DNA of 64,000 nucleotides from Bacillota bacterium. GTDB taxonomy: Bacteria; Bacillota; Clostridia; Christensenellales; UMGS416. Below are positions 48,809 through 57,953 of this stretch, piece by piece. The notes below the pieces were generated by a model. That model worked only from the letters and a program-made list of their open reading frames with translations, was not told the origin of the DNA and did not search any database. The position numbers were made by a program, and so were the translations under genes. The stretch's first letter is position 1; each line of letters begins with the position of its first letter. The stretch spans positions 1 to 64,000 of the forward strand of contig JAEZSE010000004.1 in the NCBI GenBank assembly GCA_023421955.1. The letters are read 5' to 3'.

Positions 48809-49474
48809 TTATCCGGCGGCTTTCTCAGCAGCAGACCCTGCCGGATTGCGCCATCCCAACTCCAGCTTCTTGCTGAATAGCTTCCAGGAAAGCAAGAATG
48901 TCCACAACTGCAGTGTGCCGATATTGATGCGCTCAACCAGACCAAAATAATCAAGCTTCTGTGCATAGAAGATCGACGTAGTGCCCCCAGCCACAAAGAT
49001 CACAATTCCGGTTATGATGGAGTAAAGCCCGAATCCCTTCAAGCAATTTACCTTTCGGAACCCCACGCCAATCAGGATGGGCGCAAGGATGGTCAAGGGA
49101 ATGATGAGAAATGTAACAACCAGGTGCATCGTGCCAACAAACGTAGGTTCAGCGCCAGGAAGATCTTGCGGAAACCAGTTATAGCTGATCGAGACCAGAT
49201 GCATGGCCAGAAACACAAGAATACCCGCTGAGGCAATCTTTGGCACTTGTCCCCGTGTGTAAAGAAATGCACTGATGACGGCGATGATGCAAAGAAATCC
49301 GTATAATAACGTGATGACCCCAAGCAAATCCTTATCTGGCGCACCGCTGGCCGTGAGGTCGCTGATGGGTTGCATCAGATGGTTATATCCCTTCCATAAA
49401 AAACCGCCCAGTACTACATGAAATACATATAGAGCGACGCCAATCATGCCCAGCCCCGTAAGCTTCTTCCACAT
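48809..49474 (-). CDS. DUF998 membrane protein
   Basis: The 221-residue protein has about six hydrophobic helices and the DUF998 start pattern GGFLWKGYNHLMQPISDLTASGAPDK with an early Pro and a conserved Asp/Ser loop. The family function is unknown. GGAGAG lies about 9 nt before the ATG; a more upstream in-frame start lacks one. The gene stands alone. Confidence 0.82.
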   Translation of the reverse strand: MWKKLTGLGMIGVALYVFHVVLGGFLWKGYNHLMQPISDLTASGAPDKDLLGVITLLYGFLCIIAVISAFLYTRGQVPKIASAGILVFLAMHLVSISYNWFPQDLPGAEPTFVGTMHLVVTFLIIPLTILAPILIGVGFRKVNCLKGFGLYSIITGIVIFVAGGTTSIFYAQKLDYFGLVERINIGTLQLWTFLLSWKLFSKKLELGWRNPAGSAAEKAAG

Positions 49475-49525
49475 ATGCGATTTCTCTCCTGATCCTATGA
49501 ATGCCAATATCATAGCATACAAGAA

Positions 49526-49548
49526 GCAGTGCCGATACAAAGCACTGC
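49526..49548 (-). terminator. Terminator of the S9 peptidase gene
   Basis: Minus-strand GCAGTGC and GCACTGC pair across a 9-nt loop, followed by TTCTTGT. Confidence 0.6.
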
Positions 49549-49595
49549 CTCTCCTGGATATTTTTATTGGGATGATCGTCTTGCTCTTTTACGGG

Positions 49596-51692
49596 CTACT
49601 CCGCTGTCCTTCCGCTGATGTGCTCGGCTAAAAAGTCCTGTAGGCGTGAAAAGAACTGCATATAATCCTCCGTGGTGTTGAAGCCATGGCCAGCATTGGG
49701 GAAATACATGTATTCCACATCCAGGTTGCGCTTCTTCATAGCTGCAACCATCTGCTCCGATTCCAGCTTGGGCACACGCACATCGTTGCCACCTTGCGCG
49801 ATGAGCACTGGGATCTTGATGTTGTCTACTTGGTACAGCGGTGAGCGGGATTTCATAAACTCCTCATCCTTGGCCGGATCACCGATAGACTGGTACAGTT
49901 GAACCAGCTGCGGCTTCCAGTATGTCGGTGAATTCTCCACCAGCGTGATCAGGCTGGACGGCCCGAACATATCCACCGCGCAGGCATACACATCGGGCGT
50001 GAAGGCAGCGCCGGCCAACGCCGCGTAGCCTCCATAGGATGCGCCCATGATTGCAACACGGTCTTTGTCAGCGAATCCTTGCTCCACTGCCCAATTCACC
50101 GCATCGGTGAGGTCCTGCTGCATCTTGCCGCCCCACTCCCGGTCTCCTGCCTTCACAAAGTCCTTACCGTAGCCGGTGCTGCCACGGAAGTTCACCTGCA
50201 CCACCAGGTAGCCCCGGTTGGCCAGCCATTGCACTTCACCGTTGAAACCCCAGCTGTCGCGGGCTTTGGGCCCGCCGTGCACAAAGAGCACCATTGGAAG
50301 GTTTTTACGATCCATTCCTACCGGGAAGGTGGCATAACCATGGATCGTCAGGCCGTCGGATGCCATGTAGGTGATGGGCTCCATTGGCGCGAACTCATAT
50401 TGAGAAAGCACTGGCGTCTGCTGAAACAGGAATTTGCTCTTGCGGTTCTCAATGTCCACATAATACCAGGAGCGGCCTTTTGTATCACTCTCAAACCATA
50501 CCACCCAGTATTTATCATCGCGGCTTGTGGAGGAAAAGCCGAAGTCACCGTCACTGAGCGTCGCCACATAGGCAAGCTCATCACCGATGTCCTGCTCCAG
50601 CGCCTTCCATTCGCTGCGCTCCCGGTTGTATCGCACAGCGGTTACCCGGTCCTTCTTGATGTCGGTCCAGATGCTCTCGGCGTCATAGACCGGGTCAGAG
50701 TCGATCAGCGTGGTCTTGCCGGAAGCAAGGTCCATCTCCATGATGGCGGAGGTGTTGCGCCCGGTGGAATCGGAATACTGAATCCGCTTGCCATCCATGG
50801 AAAAGCCAAAAAAGCCGCTCGTCTCCACATCCTCATAATCCCAATGGAGGATTTCCGTCCAATCGGATCGTATGAAGGCAGCAGAATCGGAGCCAGCGGT
50901 CTTTTTATAAAGAAGGCTCTCCCCTCCCTCGTCATCCAAAACCTTGGCGATGCGGCACTTTCCGTCGCGATCCAAATACCAGCCGGACACGTCACCGGGG
51001 TTTTCCATGATGAGCTCGGTCTCGCCGGACGTGATGTCGCACCAATACAGGTCGAACACCTGACCATCGCGGCCGTTGGTTTGGAAGAACACCCCCTTGG
51101 GATTGTTGTCATCGGTTGCGACCAGATAAGCCGTCGCCCCGGACTTGCTGTAAAGCGTCACAGAATCGCCGGTCTCAATATCCACCGAGTAAAGGCTGTA
51201 ATTCTCATCGCCTCCGTTGTCGATCATATAGATCACATGGCGGCCATCACCGGCCCAGTCGAAGTATGGGATGCCGCTGGCTCCCTCCGGATAGGGTACA
51301 GCATGCTCCTTGCCGGTGGAAACATCCATCACGACCACGCTGTCGCCGCGGTTGTCCGGCAGGATGTGGCGGTAGAGCAGGTATTTGCCGTCAGCGGAGA
51401 TTGCCGGGTCAGTGTATTCCGTGGGCGCAAAAATATCGTCCAGCGGAATCAAGTCGGGCTGTCCCACGCCGGCGCCGGGCCTGGCTGTCTTCAGAGAATC
51501 AGAGGGGTTGGCTGTTTCGGATGAGTCTGTGCGGTGGGGTGCTGCGGTTTCTATAGTCTGCAGCCGTTCTCGCACGTTATCTACCACGCGGTTGACAACG
51601 GTGATGATCCGGCCGCAGCCGGACAAGGGCAGCGTGACGATCAGGATGAGTGCTACGATAACCGGAATCAGCTTTTTTAGAGTGGGTTTCAT
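49596..51692 (-). CDS. S9-family prolyl oligopeptidase lipoprotein
   Basis: The 698-residue protein has a lipoprotein signal ending LPLSGC, so it is anchored outside, a beta-propeller of about 380 residues (YFDWAGDGRHVIYMIDNGG and similar WD-like blades) and a C-terminal alpha/beta hydrolase domain. The catalytic Ser is in IMGASYGGYAAL, Asp in GGNDVRVP and His in NAGHGFN. It should cleave peptides, possibly after proline or similar residues. GGAGG lies 4 nt before the ATG. Single gene. Confidence 0.92.
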   Translation of the reverse strand: MKPTLKKLIPVIVALILIVTLPLSGCGRIITVVNRVVDNVRERLQTIETAAPHRTDSSETANPSDSLKTARPGAGVGQPDLIPLDDIFAPTEYTDPAISADGKYLLYRHILPDNRGDSVVVMDVSTGKEHAVPYPEGASGIPYFDWAGDGRHVIYMIDNGGDENYSLYSVDIETGDSVTLYSKSGATAYLVATDDNNPKGVFFQTNGRDGQVFDLYWCDITSGETELIMENPGDVSGWYLDRDGKCRIAKVLDDEGGESLLYKKTAGSDSAAFIRSDWTEILHWDYEDVETSGFFGFSMDGKRIQYSDSTGRNTSAIMEMDLASGKTTLIDSDPVYDAESIWTDIKKDRVTAVRYNRERSEWKALEQDIGDELAYVATLSDGDFGFSSTSRDDKYWVVWFESDTKGRSWYYVDIENRKSKFLFQQTPVLSQYEFAPMEPITYMASDGLTIHGYATFPVGMDRKNLPMVLFVHGGPKARDSWGFNGEVQWLANRGYLVVQVNFRGSTGYGKDFVKAGDREWGGKMQQDLTDAVNWAVEQGFADKDRVAIMGASYGGYAALAGAAFTPDVYACAVDMFGPSSLITLVENSPTYWKPQLVQLYQSIGDPAKDEEFMKSRSPLYQVDNIKIPVLIAQGGNDVRVPKLESEQMVAAMKKRNLDVEYMYFPNAGHGFNTTEDYMQFFSRLQDFLAEHISGRTAE

Positions 51693-51877
51693 GGTGCCTC
51701 CAAAAAAAGTGAGAATTGGCGAGATTCGGATATGGAGAGGATACAACAAATGCGGGGGGAGCACAAGGTTTACAGAAGCACTCACCCCCCAGCGTCATTC
51801 CGACGGAATGATGCGAGCCATGGAGAGGGGGAGTAACTTCAACGGGCAAACGGATGATTACATTATCAAGTTGGTGT

Positions 51878-52539
51878 CTATTTGACAGAATACTTCCGTT
51901 CATCAATACTAACCGTATTGTCATCAACCCAAGCGACCACTGGCTTTTCGTCCCATTCACCAGTATATAGTATCCTGTTGCCCTGTTTGAAGAAAGTCAA
52001 AATATCCATCGGGTAGAAGATCTTTTCAGCAATAACCTCTACCTCCCCGCCCAGAGCACCCTCGTCGCGTGCCACAGAAACAAGTATATATTGTCCGTTT
52101 GGCGATCGCATTTGCCCAAGTGTGGTTGTTTTACCGAAATTCCAAAATAGTAATGCGAGGAAACCAATACACCCATAAACGAGAAGCAACACAACGGTAA
52201 TTGAGATAAAAACTGGCCGCCATCGCCGGGAGACAAAATAGAAGGCGATGATGCCAGGGATAGGCAGCAACAGTAGCCAATGGCCAAGCAATCCAAGCAT
52301 AATAAATGGTAAAATAATTGCAGATATACTGTTTGCTTGCTTGCCGACATCTTGAACATCCCAAACAGAAAAACACTGGAAAGCAAATAGTAAATAGAAT
52401 ACAAAAGTAAATGTGGCCCGATTCCAAGGACTACATAGTTGTTAACAAAATGGAATACTGCAAGAATAAAAGCGCAATAGAAAACGCCGGAATAGTAAAG
52501 ATATATACCTTTCAGAAATGTCCATGCTTTTACATTCAT
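51878..52539 (-). pseudogene. Membrane protein of unknown function (DUF5412-like end), frameshifted
   Basis: The 5' frame (NVKAWTFLKGIYLYYSGVFY, about 80 residues, several helices) and the 3' frame (from about GKQANSISAIIL through two helices to SPNGQYILVSVARDEG and VDDNTVSIDERKYSV) each look genuine, but lie in different frames. The shift falls near GGCAAGCAAGCAAACAG at about 52329-52345, where a lost GCAA unit would restore one reading frame. The C-terminal half resembles DUF5412. A ribosome binding site AAGGCG precedes the ATG. AT-rich. Confidence 0.6.
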
Positions 52540-52664
52540 TGTCACGCCTTGTTTATGGTGTGGCTTGGCAGCTAACCGGATACAGTCGTATTATATCTAT
52601 GATTCTTTTCATTGTAAACAATTGATCATGGCTCGATTAATGACCTATTTGTTAGCAATAACAA

Positions 52665-52687
52665 AGGGCCGCGTTTATCGCAGCCCT
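52665..52687 (-). terminator. Terminator of uvrA
   Basis: Minus-strand AGGGCTGCG and CGCGGCCCT form a stem followed by TTGTTATT. Confidence 0.75.
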
Positions 52688-52693
52688 CATGGT

Positions 52694-55513
52694 TTACAGC
52701 ACCTGTTTCAAATATTGCCCTGTATAGCTCCCCTCCACGCTGGCAACCTCCTCCGGCGTGCCAAGGGCAATGATCTGCCCGCCCCTGTCGCCGCCCTCCG
52801 GCCCCAGGTCGATGATCCAATCGGCAGTCTTGATCACATCCAGGTTGTGCTCGATCACAACCACGGTGTTGCCGCCATCGGCCAAGGTTTGCAGGATGGA
52901 AATGAGCTTCTCCACATCGGCCATGTGCAGGCCTGTGGTGGGTTCATCCAAGATGTAAAGCGTGCGCCCGGTGCTCTTGCGGGAAAGCTCCGTGGCCAGC
53001 TTGATGCGCTGGGCTTCGCCGCCGGAGAGCTGCGTGCTGGGCTGGCCCAGCTTGATGTAACCCAGGCCCACGTCGAAGAGCGTCTGCAGCTTCGGCAGGA
53101 TGCGGGGCTGGTTCTCGAAATAGGTGAGCGCGTCTTCCACGGTCATCTCGAGAACGTCATAGATGCTTTTGCCCTTGTAATGAACTTCAAGGGTTTCGCG
53201 ATTGTAGCGCTTGCCACCGCATACCTCACAGGGCACGTAGACATCGGGCAGGAAGTGCATCTCGATCTTGATCAGGCCATCGCCGCCGCAGGCTTCACAG
53301 CGGCCGCCCTTCACATTGAAGCTGAACCGGTTCTCCTTGTAGCCCCGCTGCTTGGCGTCGGGCGTTTGCGCAAACACCTGTCGAATCAGGTCAAACACAC
53401 CGGTATAGGTGGCCGGGTTGGAGCGCGGTGTACGGCCGATCGGGCTCTGGTCAATGTCGATGACCTTGTCCAGGTGCTCCAGGCCGGTCATGCTTTCGTG
53501 GGCGCCGGGCTTGGTGTGTGCACGATTGAGGTCGCGGGCAAGGGCCTTGTAGAGGATCTCGTTGATCAGCGAGCTCTTGCCGGAGCCGGACACGCCGGTG
53601 ATGCAGGTGAACACGCCCAGCGGGATCGCGGCATCCACATTCTTCAGGTTGTTTTCCCGCGCGCCGAGGATGTTGAGCCACTTGCCATTGGGTTGGCGGC
53701 GCACCGCAGGTGGCAGGATCTTCTTGCGGCCAGAAAGGTATTGGCCGGTGATGGAGTTTGGGTCATTGCAGATATCGGCAGCCGTGCCCTGGGCAATGAT
53801 TTCGCCGCCATGGATGCCGGGGCCGGGGCCGATATCCACAATCCAATCGGCCTCGTGCATCGTCTCCTCATCGTGCTCCACAACAATCAACGTGTTGCCA
53901 AGGCTTTTCAGGTGCTGCAACGTATTGAGCAGTCTGCGGTTGTCGCGCTGGTGCAGGCCGATGCTGGGCTCATCCAGGATGTAGAGCACGCCCATCAGGC
54001 TTGAGCCGATTTGCGTAGCCAAACGGATACGTTGGGCTTCGCCACCGGAAAGCGACGCTGCTGCTCGGGAAAGCGTGAGATAATCCAACCCCACGTCAGC
54101 CAAAAAGCCCAGGCGCGAGTCAATTTCCTTCACGATCTGGCTTGCAATCATGGTGTTCTTCTCGCTCATCCGGATGCCCTTGAGGAAGTCGCGCACCTCC
54201 ACCACTGCCATTTCCGCCATGCGGGAAATGGACGCATCACCAACAGTGACGGCCAGCGATTCGGGGCGCAAGCGCTCGCCGCGGCAGTCCGGGCACTTCA
54301 CTTTGCTCATCAGCGATTCGTAATATTCCTTCATGCCCTGCGACTTGGTTTCCTTGTAGCGCCGCTCCAGGCCGTTGATAACGCCTTCAAAGGGCACTGA
54401 GTAGGTGCCAGAGCCGTATTCGCGGGTGTATTCGATCGTCACGCGCTTGTCACCGGTGCCGTAGAGCACGATGTTCTTCGCTTCCTGCGGCAGTTCGGCC
54501 CAGGGCAGCTTGATGTCAAAGCCGAATTGCTTGCCAAGGCTGCGCAGGAACATGCCGGCCATGCCGTCTGATGAGCTGGTTTGCCAACCGCCGGCCTGGA
54601 TTGCGCCATCGTAGAGGCTCATTTTGGGGTTGGGGATTACCATCTCCGGGTCGATCTTCATCAGCGTGCCAAGACCAGCGCAAGTGGGGCAAGCGCCGAA
54701 AGGGTTGTTGAAGGAGAACATGCGGGGCTCCAGGTCGGGGATGCTCACGCCGCAATCGGAACAGGAATAGTTGGCGCTGAACATCATCTCCTCGCCGCTT
54801 TCCACGGCGATGAGCACAAGCCCTTCGGCTAGCTTCAAAGACGTCTCCAGCGAGTCGTTTAAGCGGGTGCGCATACCGTCGCGCACGATCAGGCGGTCCA
54901 CCACAACCTCGATGTTATGCTTTTTTTGCTTGTCCAGCTTGATTTCCTCAGAAAGCTCCCGCAGCTCACCGTTGACGCGCACGCGCACATAACCATCCTT
55001 GGACAGCGCATTCAACAGTTTCTGGAACTCGCCCTTGCGGCCCCGCACGACCGGAGCCATCACGGAGAAACGGGCTCCCTCCCCCAGCGCCAGCACACGG
55101 TCCACCATTTCATCCACGGTTTGTTGGCGTATTTCCTTGCCGCACTTGGGGCAGTGCGGAATGCCGGTGCGGGCGTAAAGCAGCCTCAGGTAGTCATAGA
55201 TCTCAGTGACTGTGCCCACGGTGGACCGTGGGTTACGGCTGGTCGTCTTCTGGTCGATGGAGATCGCCGGTGAAAGGCCGTCGATGTAGTCCACATCGGG
55301 CTTCTCCATCTGGCCCAAAAACTGCCGGGCATAGGCTGACAGGCTTTCCACATAGCGCCGCTGGCCTTCCGCATAAATCGTATCGAATGCCAGCGAGCTT
55401 TTGCCGGAGCCAGACAGGCCGGTGAACACAACAAGTTTGTTGCGTGGGATTTCTAGATCGACGTTCTTCAGGTTGTGCTCGCGGGCGCCTTTGACAAAGA
55501 TGGTATCGCGCAT
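52694..55513 (-). CDS. uvrA: Excinuclease ABC subunit A
   Basis: The 939-residue protein loads UvrB onto damaged DNA. It has two ABC ATPase modules (Walker A GLSGSGKSSLAF near the start and GVSGSGKSSLI later), signatures LSGGEAQRI twice, and zinc-binding Cys pairs (CPKCGKE, CSDCG, CPTC, CEACGGDG ... CEVCGG). The length is standard. GGAG lies 9 nt before the ATG. It follows uvrB by about 300 bp of repeat-rich DNA, so it may also have its own promoter. Confidence 0.98.
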   Translation of the reverse strand: MRDTIFVKGAREHNLKNVDLEIPRNKLVVFTGLSGSGKSSLAFDTIYAEGQRRYVESLSAYARQFLGQMEKPDVDYIDGLSPAISIDQKTTSRNPRSTVGTVTEIYDYLRLLYARTGIPHCPKCGKEIRQQTVDEMVDRVLALGEGARFSVMAPVVRGRKGEFQKLLNALSKDGYVRVRVNGELRELSEEIKLDKQKKHNIEVVVDRLIVRDGMRTRLNDSLETSLKLAEGLVLIAVESGEEMMFSANYSCSDCGVSIPDLEPRMFSFNNPFGACPTCAGLGTLMKIDPEMVIPNPKMSLYDGAIQAGGWQTSSSDGMAGMFLRSLGKQFGFDIKLPWAELPQEAKNIVLYGTGDKRVTIEYTREYGSGTYSVPFEGVINGLERRYKETKSQGMKEYYESLMSKVKCPDCRGERLRPESLAVTVGDASISRMAEMAVVEVRDFLKGIRMSEKNTMIASQIVKEIDSRLGFLADVGLDYLTLSRAAASLSGGEAQRIRLATQIGSSLMGVLYILDEPSIGLHQRDNRRLLNTLQHLKSLGNTLIVVEHDEETMHEADWIVDIGPGPGIHGGEIIAQGTAADICNDPNSITGQYLSGRKKILPPAVRRQPNGKWLNILGARENNLKNVDAAIPLGVFTCITGVSGSGKSSLINEILYKALARDLNRAHTKPGAHESMTGLEHLDKVIDIDQSPIGRTPRSNPATYTGVFDLIRQVFAQTPDAKQRGYKENRFSFNVKGGRCEACGGDGLIKIEMHFLPDVYVPCEVCGGKRYNRETLEVHYKGKSIYDVLEMTVEDALTYFENQPRILPKLQTLFDVGLGYIKLGQPSTQLSGGEAQRIKLATELSRKSTGRTLYILDEPTTGLHMADVEKLISILQTLADGGNTVVVIEHNLDVIKTADWIIDLGPEGGDRGGQIIALGTPEEVASVEGSYTGQYLKQVL

Positions 55514-55559
55514 TGGTTTATCTCCGGTAAATATAATTCATCATACTACTTGATCAGCA

Positions 55560-55705
55560 ACCTCCCCACCCTCCCATAAGTCGGAGCGCTCAGCACCGAC
55601 GGCCAAGGGGGGATGCCCTCCGCAGAGGGCAGGGGGGATTTCTTTGGGCGACGCTCTAGGGAGAGGGTTTCCGGGATGGGACGGGCTGGCCCCTACTAGG
55701 TGGGG
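55560..55705. repeat. Composite intergenic repeat element, copy 1
   Basis: A 40-nt block (55578-55617) beginning AAGTCGGAGCGCTCAGC matches 37 of 40 bases with 62008-62047. Downstream are hairpins (CCCTCCGCAGAGGG) and GGCTGGCCCCTAC, also echoed in copy 2. It lies between uvrB and uvrA. No coding region is evident. Confidence 0.75.
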
Positions 55706-55780
55706 AGTTGGGCGGGTACAGAGCTTCTCCCCTACATCGACCGCCATGACCATTCGGATCAATATCCCTTGGCTGGTGTG

Positions 55781-55808
55781 GGGGCGGGTATGGAACCCCG
55801 CCCCTACC
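55781..55808. repeat. REP-like palindromic repeat, copy B
   Basis: Identical over 28 nt to the copy at 11105-11132. It lies 4 bp behind the uvrB stop codon and may end or attenuate its transcript. Confidence 0.85.
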
Positions 55809-55812
55809 AAAT

Positions 55813-57792
55813 CTACTTCATCTCTTCCCTCAGCTTATAAATCTTGTCCCTCAATCTCGCCGCACGCTCGAAATCGAGTTCATCGGCAGCGGCCTTCATT
55901 TCCTTCTCCAGCTTCTTCATCAGCGCCTTCGGGTCCATCGTGGTCTCGCGGATGACCTCCAGGTTGTCCCTCAAGCTGTCCAGCTGTTCCACAGAGCTGG
56001 TGATCTCCAGGATCTCGTGAATCGTTTTCTGGATGGATTGAGGCGTGATGCCGTGTTCCTCGTTGTATTGCTGCTGGATTGCCCGGCGGCGGTTGGTTTC
56101 GTCGATGGCATATTTCAGCGAGTCGGTCATCACATCGGCATACATGATCACACGGCCATCCACATTGCGGGCTGCGCGGCCAATGGTCTGAATGAGCGAC
56201 GTTTCTGAGCGCAGGAAGCCCTCCTTGTCGGCATCCAGCACGGCCACAAGCCCAACCTCCGGCAGGTCTAGACCTTCGCGCAGCAGGTTGATTCCCACAA
56301 GCACGTCGAAGTCGCCCTGGCGGAGCTCCTTCAGGATCTTCATGCGGTCCATCGTGTCAATGTCGCTGTGCAGGTATTTGACACGGATGTTGAGCTCCTT
56401 CAGGTAATCGGTCAGGCTCTCGGACATCTTCTTGGTCAACGTGGTCACCAGTGTTCGCTGCCCTTTGTCGGTGGTCTTCTTGATCTCGCCGATCAGGTCG
56501 TCCACCTGGTGCTTGACCGGGCGCACGGTGATCTCCGGATCAATCAGGCCAGTGGGGCGAATGATCTGCTCGGCCAGCCTCTGGGAGACGTCCAGCTCGA
56601 AAGGCCCCGGCGTGGCGCTCACATAGATGGTCTGCCCCACCCTTCCTCGGAACTCATCAAACTTCAGGGGGCGGTTGTCAAATGCCGACCGCAGACGGAA
56701 GCCGTATTGCACCAGCATTTCCTTGCGGGAGCGGTCGCCGGCATACATGCCGCGAATCTGAGGCACCGTGCGGTGCGATTCGTCGATGAAAAGCAAGAAG
56801 CCCTTGGGAAAATAGTCCAGCAGTGTGAAGGGCGGCTCGCCAGGCTGGCGGCCGTCGAAGTAGCGGGAGTAGTTCTCCACGCCGTTGCAGTAACCGATCT
56901 CCCGCAGCATCTCCATGTCGTAGCGGGTGCGCTGCATGATGCGCTGGGCCTCCAGCAGCTTTTCCTCGTCGCGGAAGGACTGCCATTCCTTCTTCAAATC
57001 ATCCTCAATGCTTGCCATGCCGGCCTCGATGGCCTCTTTGCTGTTGGCGTAGTGCGTGGCCGGGAAGATCACCGTGTGTTGCAGCTGCGCCACGGTCTTG
57101 CCGGTGAGCGGCTGCACTTCGAGGATTCGATCGATCTCGTCGCCGAAGAACTCCACACGAATCGCGATGTCATTGCTGTAGGACGGAAAGATCTCCACCG
57201 TGTCGCCACGCACCCGGAAAGTGCCGCGGGCAAACTCCAGGTCGTTACGCTCATACTGAATGTCGATCAATTTGCTGAGCAGGATTTCCCGGCGCATCTC
57301 CATGCCGGGCCGCAGCGATACCGCCATCTCCAGGTATTCCTTCGGGCTGCCCAGTGCATAGATGCACGAAACCGATGCGATGATAATCACATCGTTGCGC
57401 TCCAGCACCGAGGCGGTAGCCGAGTGCCGCAGCTTCTCGATCTCCTCGTTGATGTCTGTTTCCTTCTCGATATAGGTGTCGGAGGCCGGCATGTAGGCCT
57501 CCGGCTGGTAATAGTCGTAGTAGCTCACAAAGAACTCCACACGGTTCTCCGGGAAGAACTCGCGGAACTCGGCGCAGAGCTGGGCAGCCAGAGTCTTGTT
57601 GTGGGCGATGATGAGCGCGGGCCGCTGGCATTGGGCGATGATGTTGGCCATCGTGAAGGTCTTGCCGGAGCCGGTGACGCCAAGCAGCACCTGGTCTCGG
57701 TAGCCCTTCTGCACGCCGTCCACCAAGGCCTCGATGGCTTGTGGCTGGTCGCCGGTGGGCTGATAATTGCTCTTTAACTTAAACTCCGGCAT
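55813..57792 (-). CDS. uvrB: Excinuclease ABC subunit B
   Basis: The 659-residue helicase-like damage verifier has Walker A GVTGSGKTF, the beta-hairpin region YYDYYQPEAY, DESH-box equivalent DESHRT, later helicase motifs ALDADKEGFL and QTIGRAARN, and the C-terminal UVR motif. AGGAGG lies 6 nt before the ATG. A LexA-like box overlaps the promoter -35. It is followed by repeats and uvrA in the same direction. Confidence 0.98.
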   Translation of the reverse strand: MPEFKLKSNYQPTGDQPQAIEALVDGVQKGYRDQVLLGVTGSGKTFTMANIIAQCQRPALIIAHNKTLAAQLCAEFREFFPENRVEFFVSYYDYYQPEAYMPASDTYIEKETDINEEIEKLRHSATASVLERNDVIIIASVSCIYALGSPKEYLEMAVSLRPGMEMRREILLSKLIDIQYERNDLEFARGTFRVRGDTVEIFPSYSNDIAIRVEFFGDEIDRILEVQPLTGKTVAQLQHTVIFPATHYANSKEAIEAGMASIEDDLKKEWQSFRDEEKLLEAQRIMQRTRYDMEMLREIGYCNGVENYSRYFDGRQPGEPPFTLLDYFPKGFLLFIDESHRTVPQIRGMYAGDRSRKEMLVQYGFRLRSAFDNRPLKFDEFRGRVGQTIYVSATPGPFELDVSQRLAEQIIRPTGLIDPEITVRPVKHQVDDLIGEIKKTTDKGQRTLVTTLTKKMSESLTDYLKELNIRVKYLHSDIDTMDRMKILKELRQGDFDVLVGINLLREGLDLPEVGLVAVLDADKEGFLRSETSLIQTIGRAARNVDGRVIMYADVMTDSLKYAIDETNRRRAIQQQYNEEHGITPQSIQKTIHEILEITSSVEQLDSLRDNLEVIRETTMDPKALMKKLEKEMKAAADELDFERAARLRDKIYKLREEMK

Positions 57793-57824
57793 GGCGCACC
57801 TCCTGCCCGGTCCTTATCCGGTAC

Positions 57825-57863
57825 AGTATACCACAATTAGTTTAATTTGGAAACACATGTTCG
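57825..57863 (-). promoter_or_regulatory. uvrB promoter with SOS (LexA) box
   Basis: Minus-strand TTTCCA, 17 nt, TATACT. The upstream part contains CGAACATGTGTTT, close to the Gram-positive LexA consensus CGAACNNNNGTTCG (mismatch at the last two bases). It overlaps the -35, as expected for repression. Confidence 0.7.
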
Positions 57864-57953
57864 CAGAAAAAGCATGAGAATATGTATTATTCGCTATTGA
57901 GATAGATTATGCTATATTATGCCAATTGGATTGATTTATGCACCAGAAGATAA

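Noticed and set aside
52565..54004. Long open frame of 479 codons opposite uvrA
   Set aside because: It is antisense to a clearly real gene, shows no family pattern and has no start signals; long antisense frames are common opposite GC-rich genes. The same applies to frames opposite uvrB (56368-57777) and the S9 peptidase (50079-51524).
55541..55810. 89-codon minus-strand frame between uvrB and uvrA
   Set aside because: It is a translation of repeat sequence; similar residue strings (GAGFHTRP) arise from the other repeat copy at 11.1 kb.
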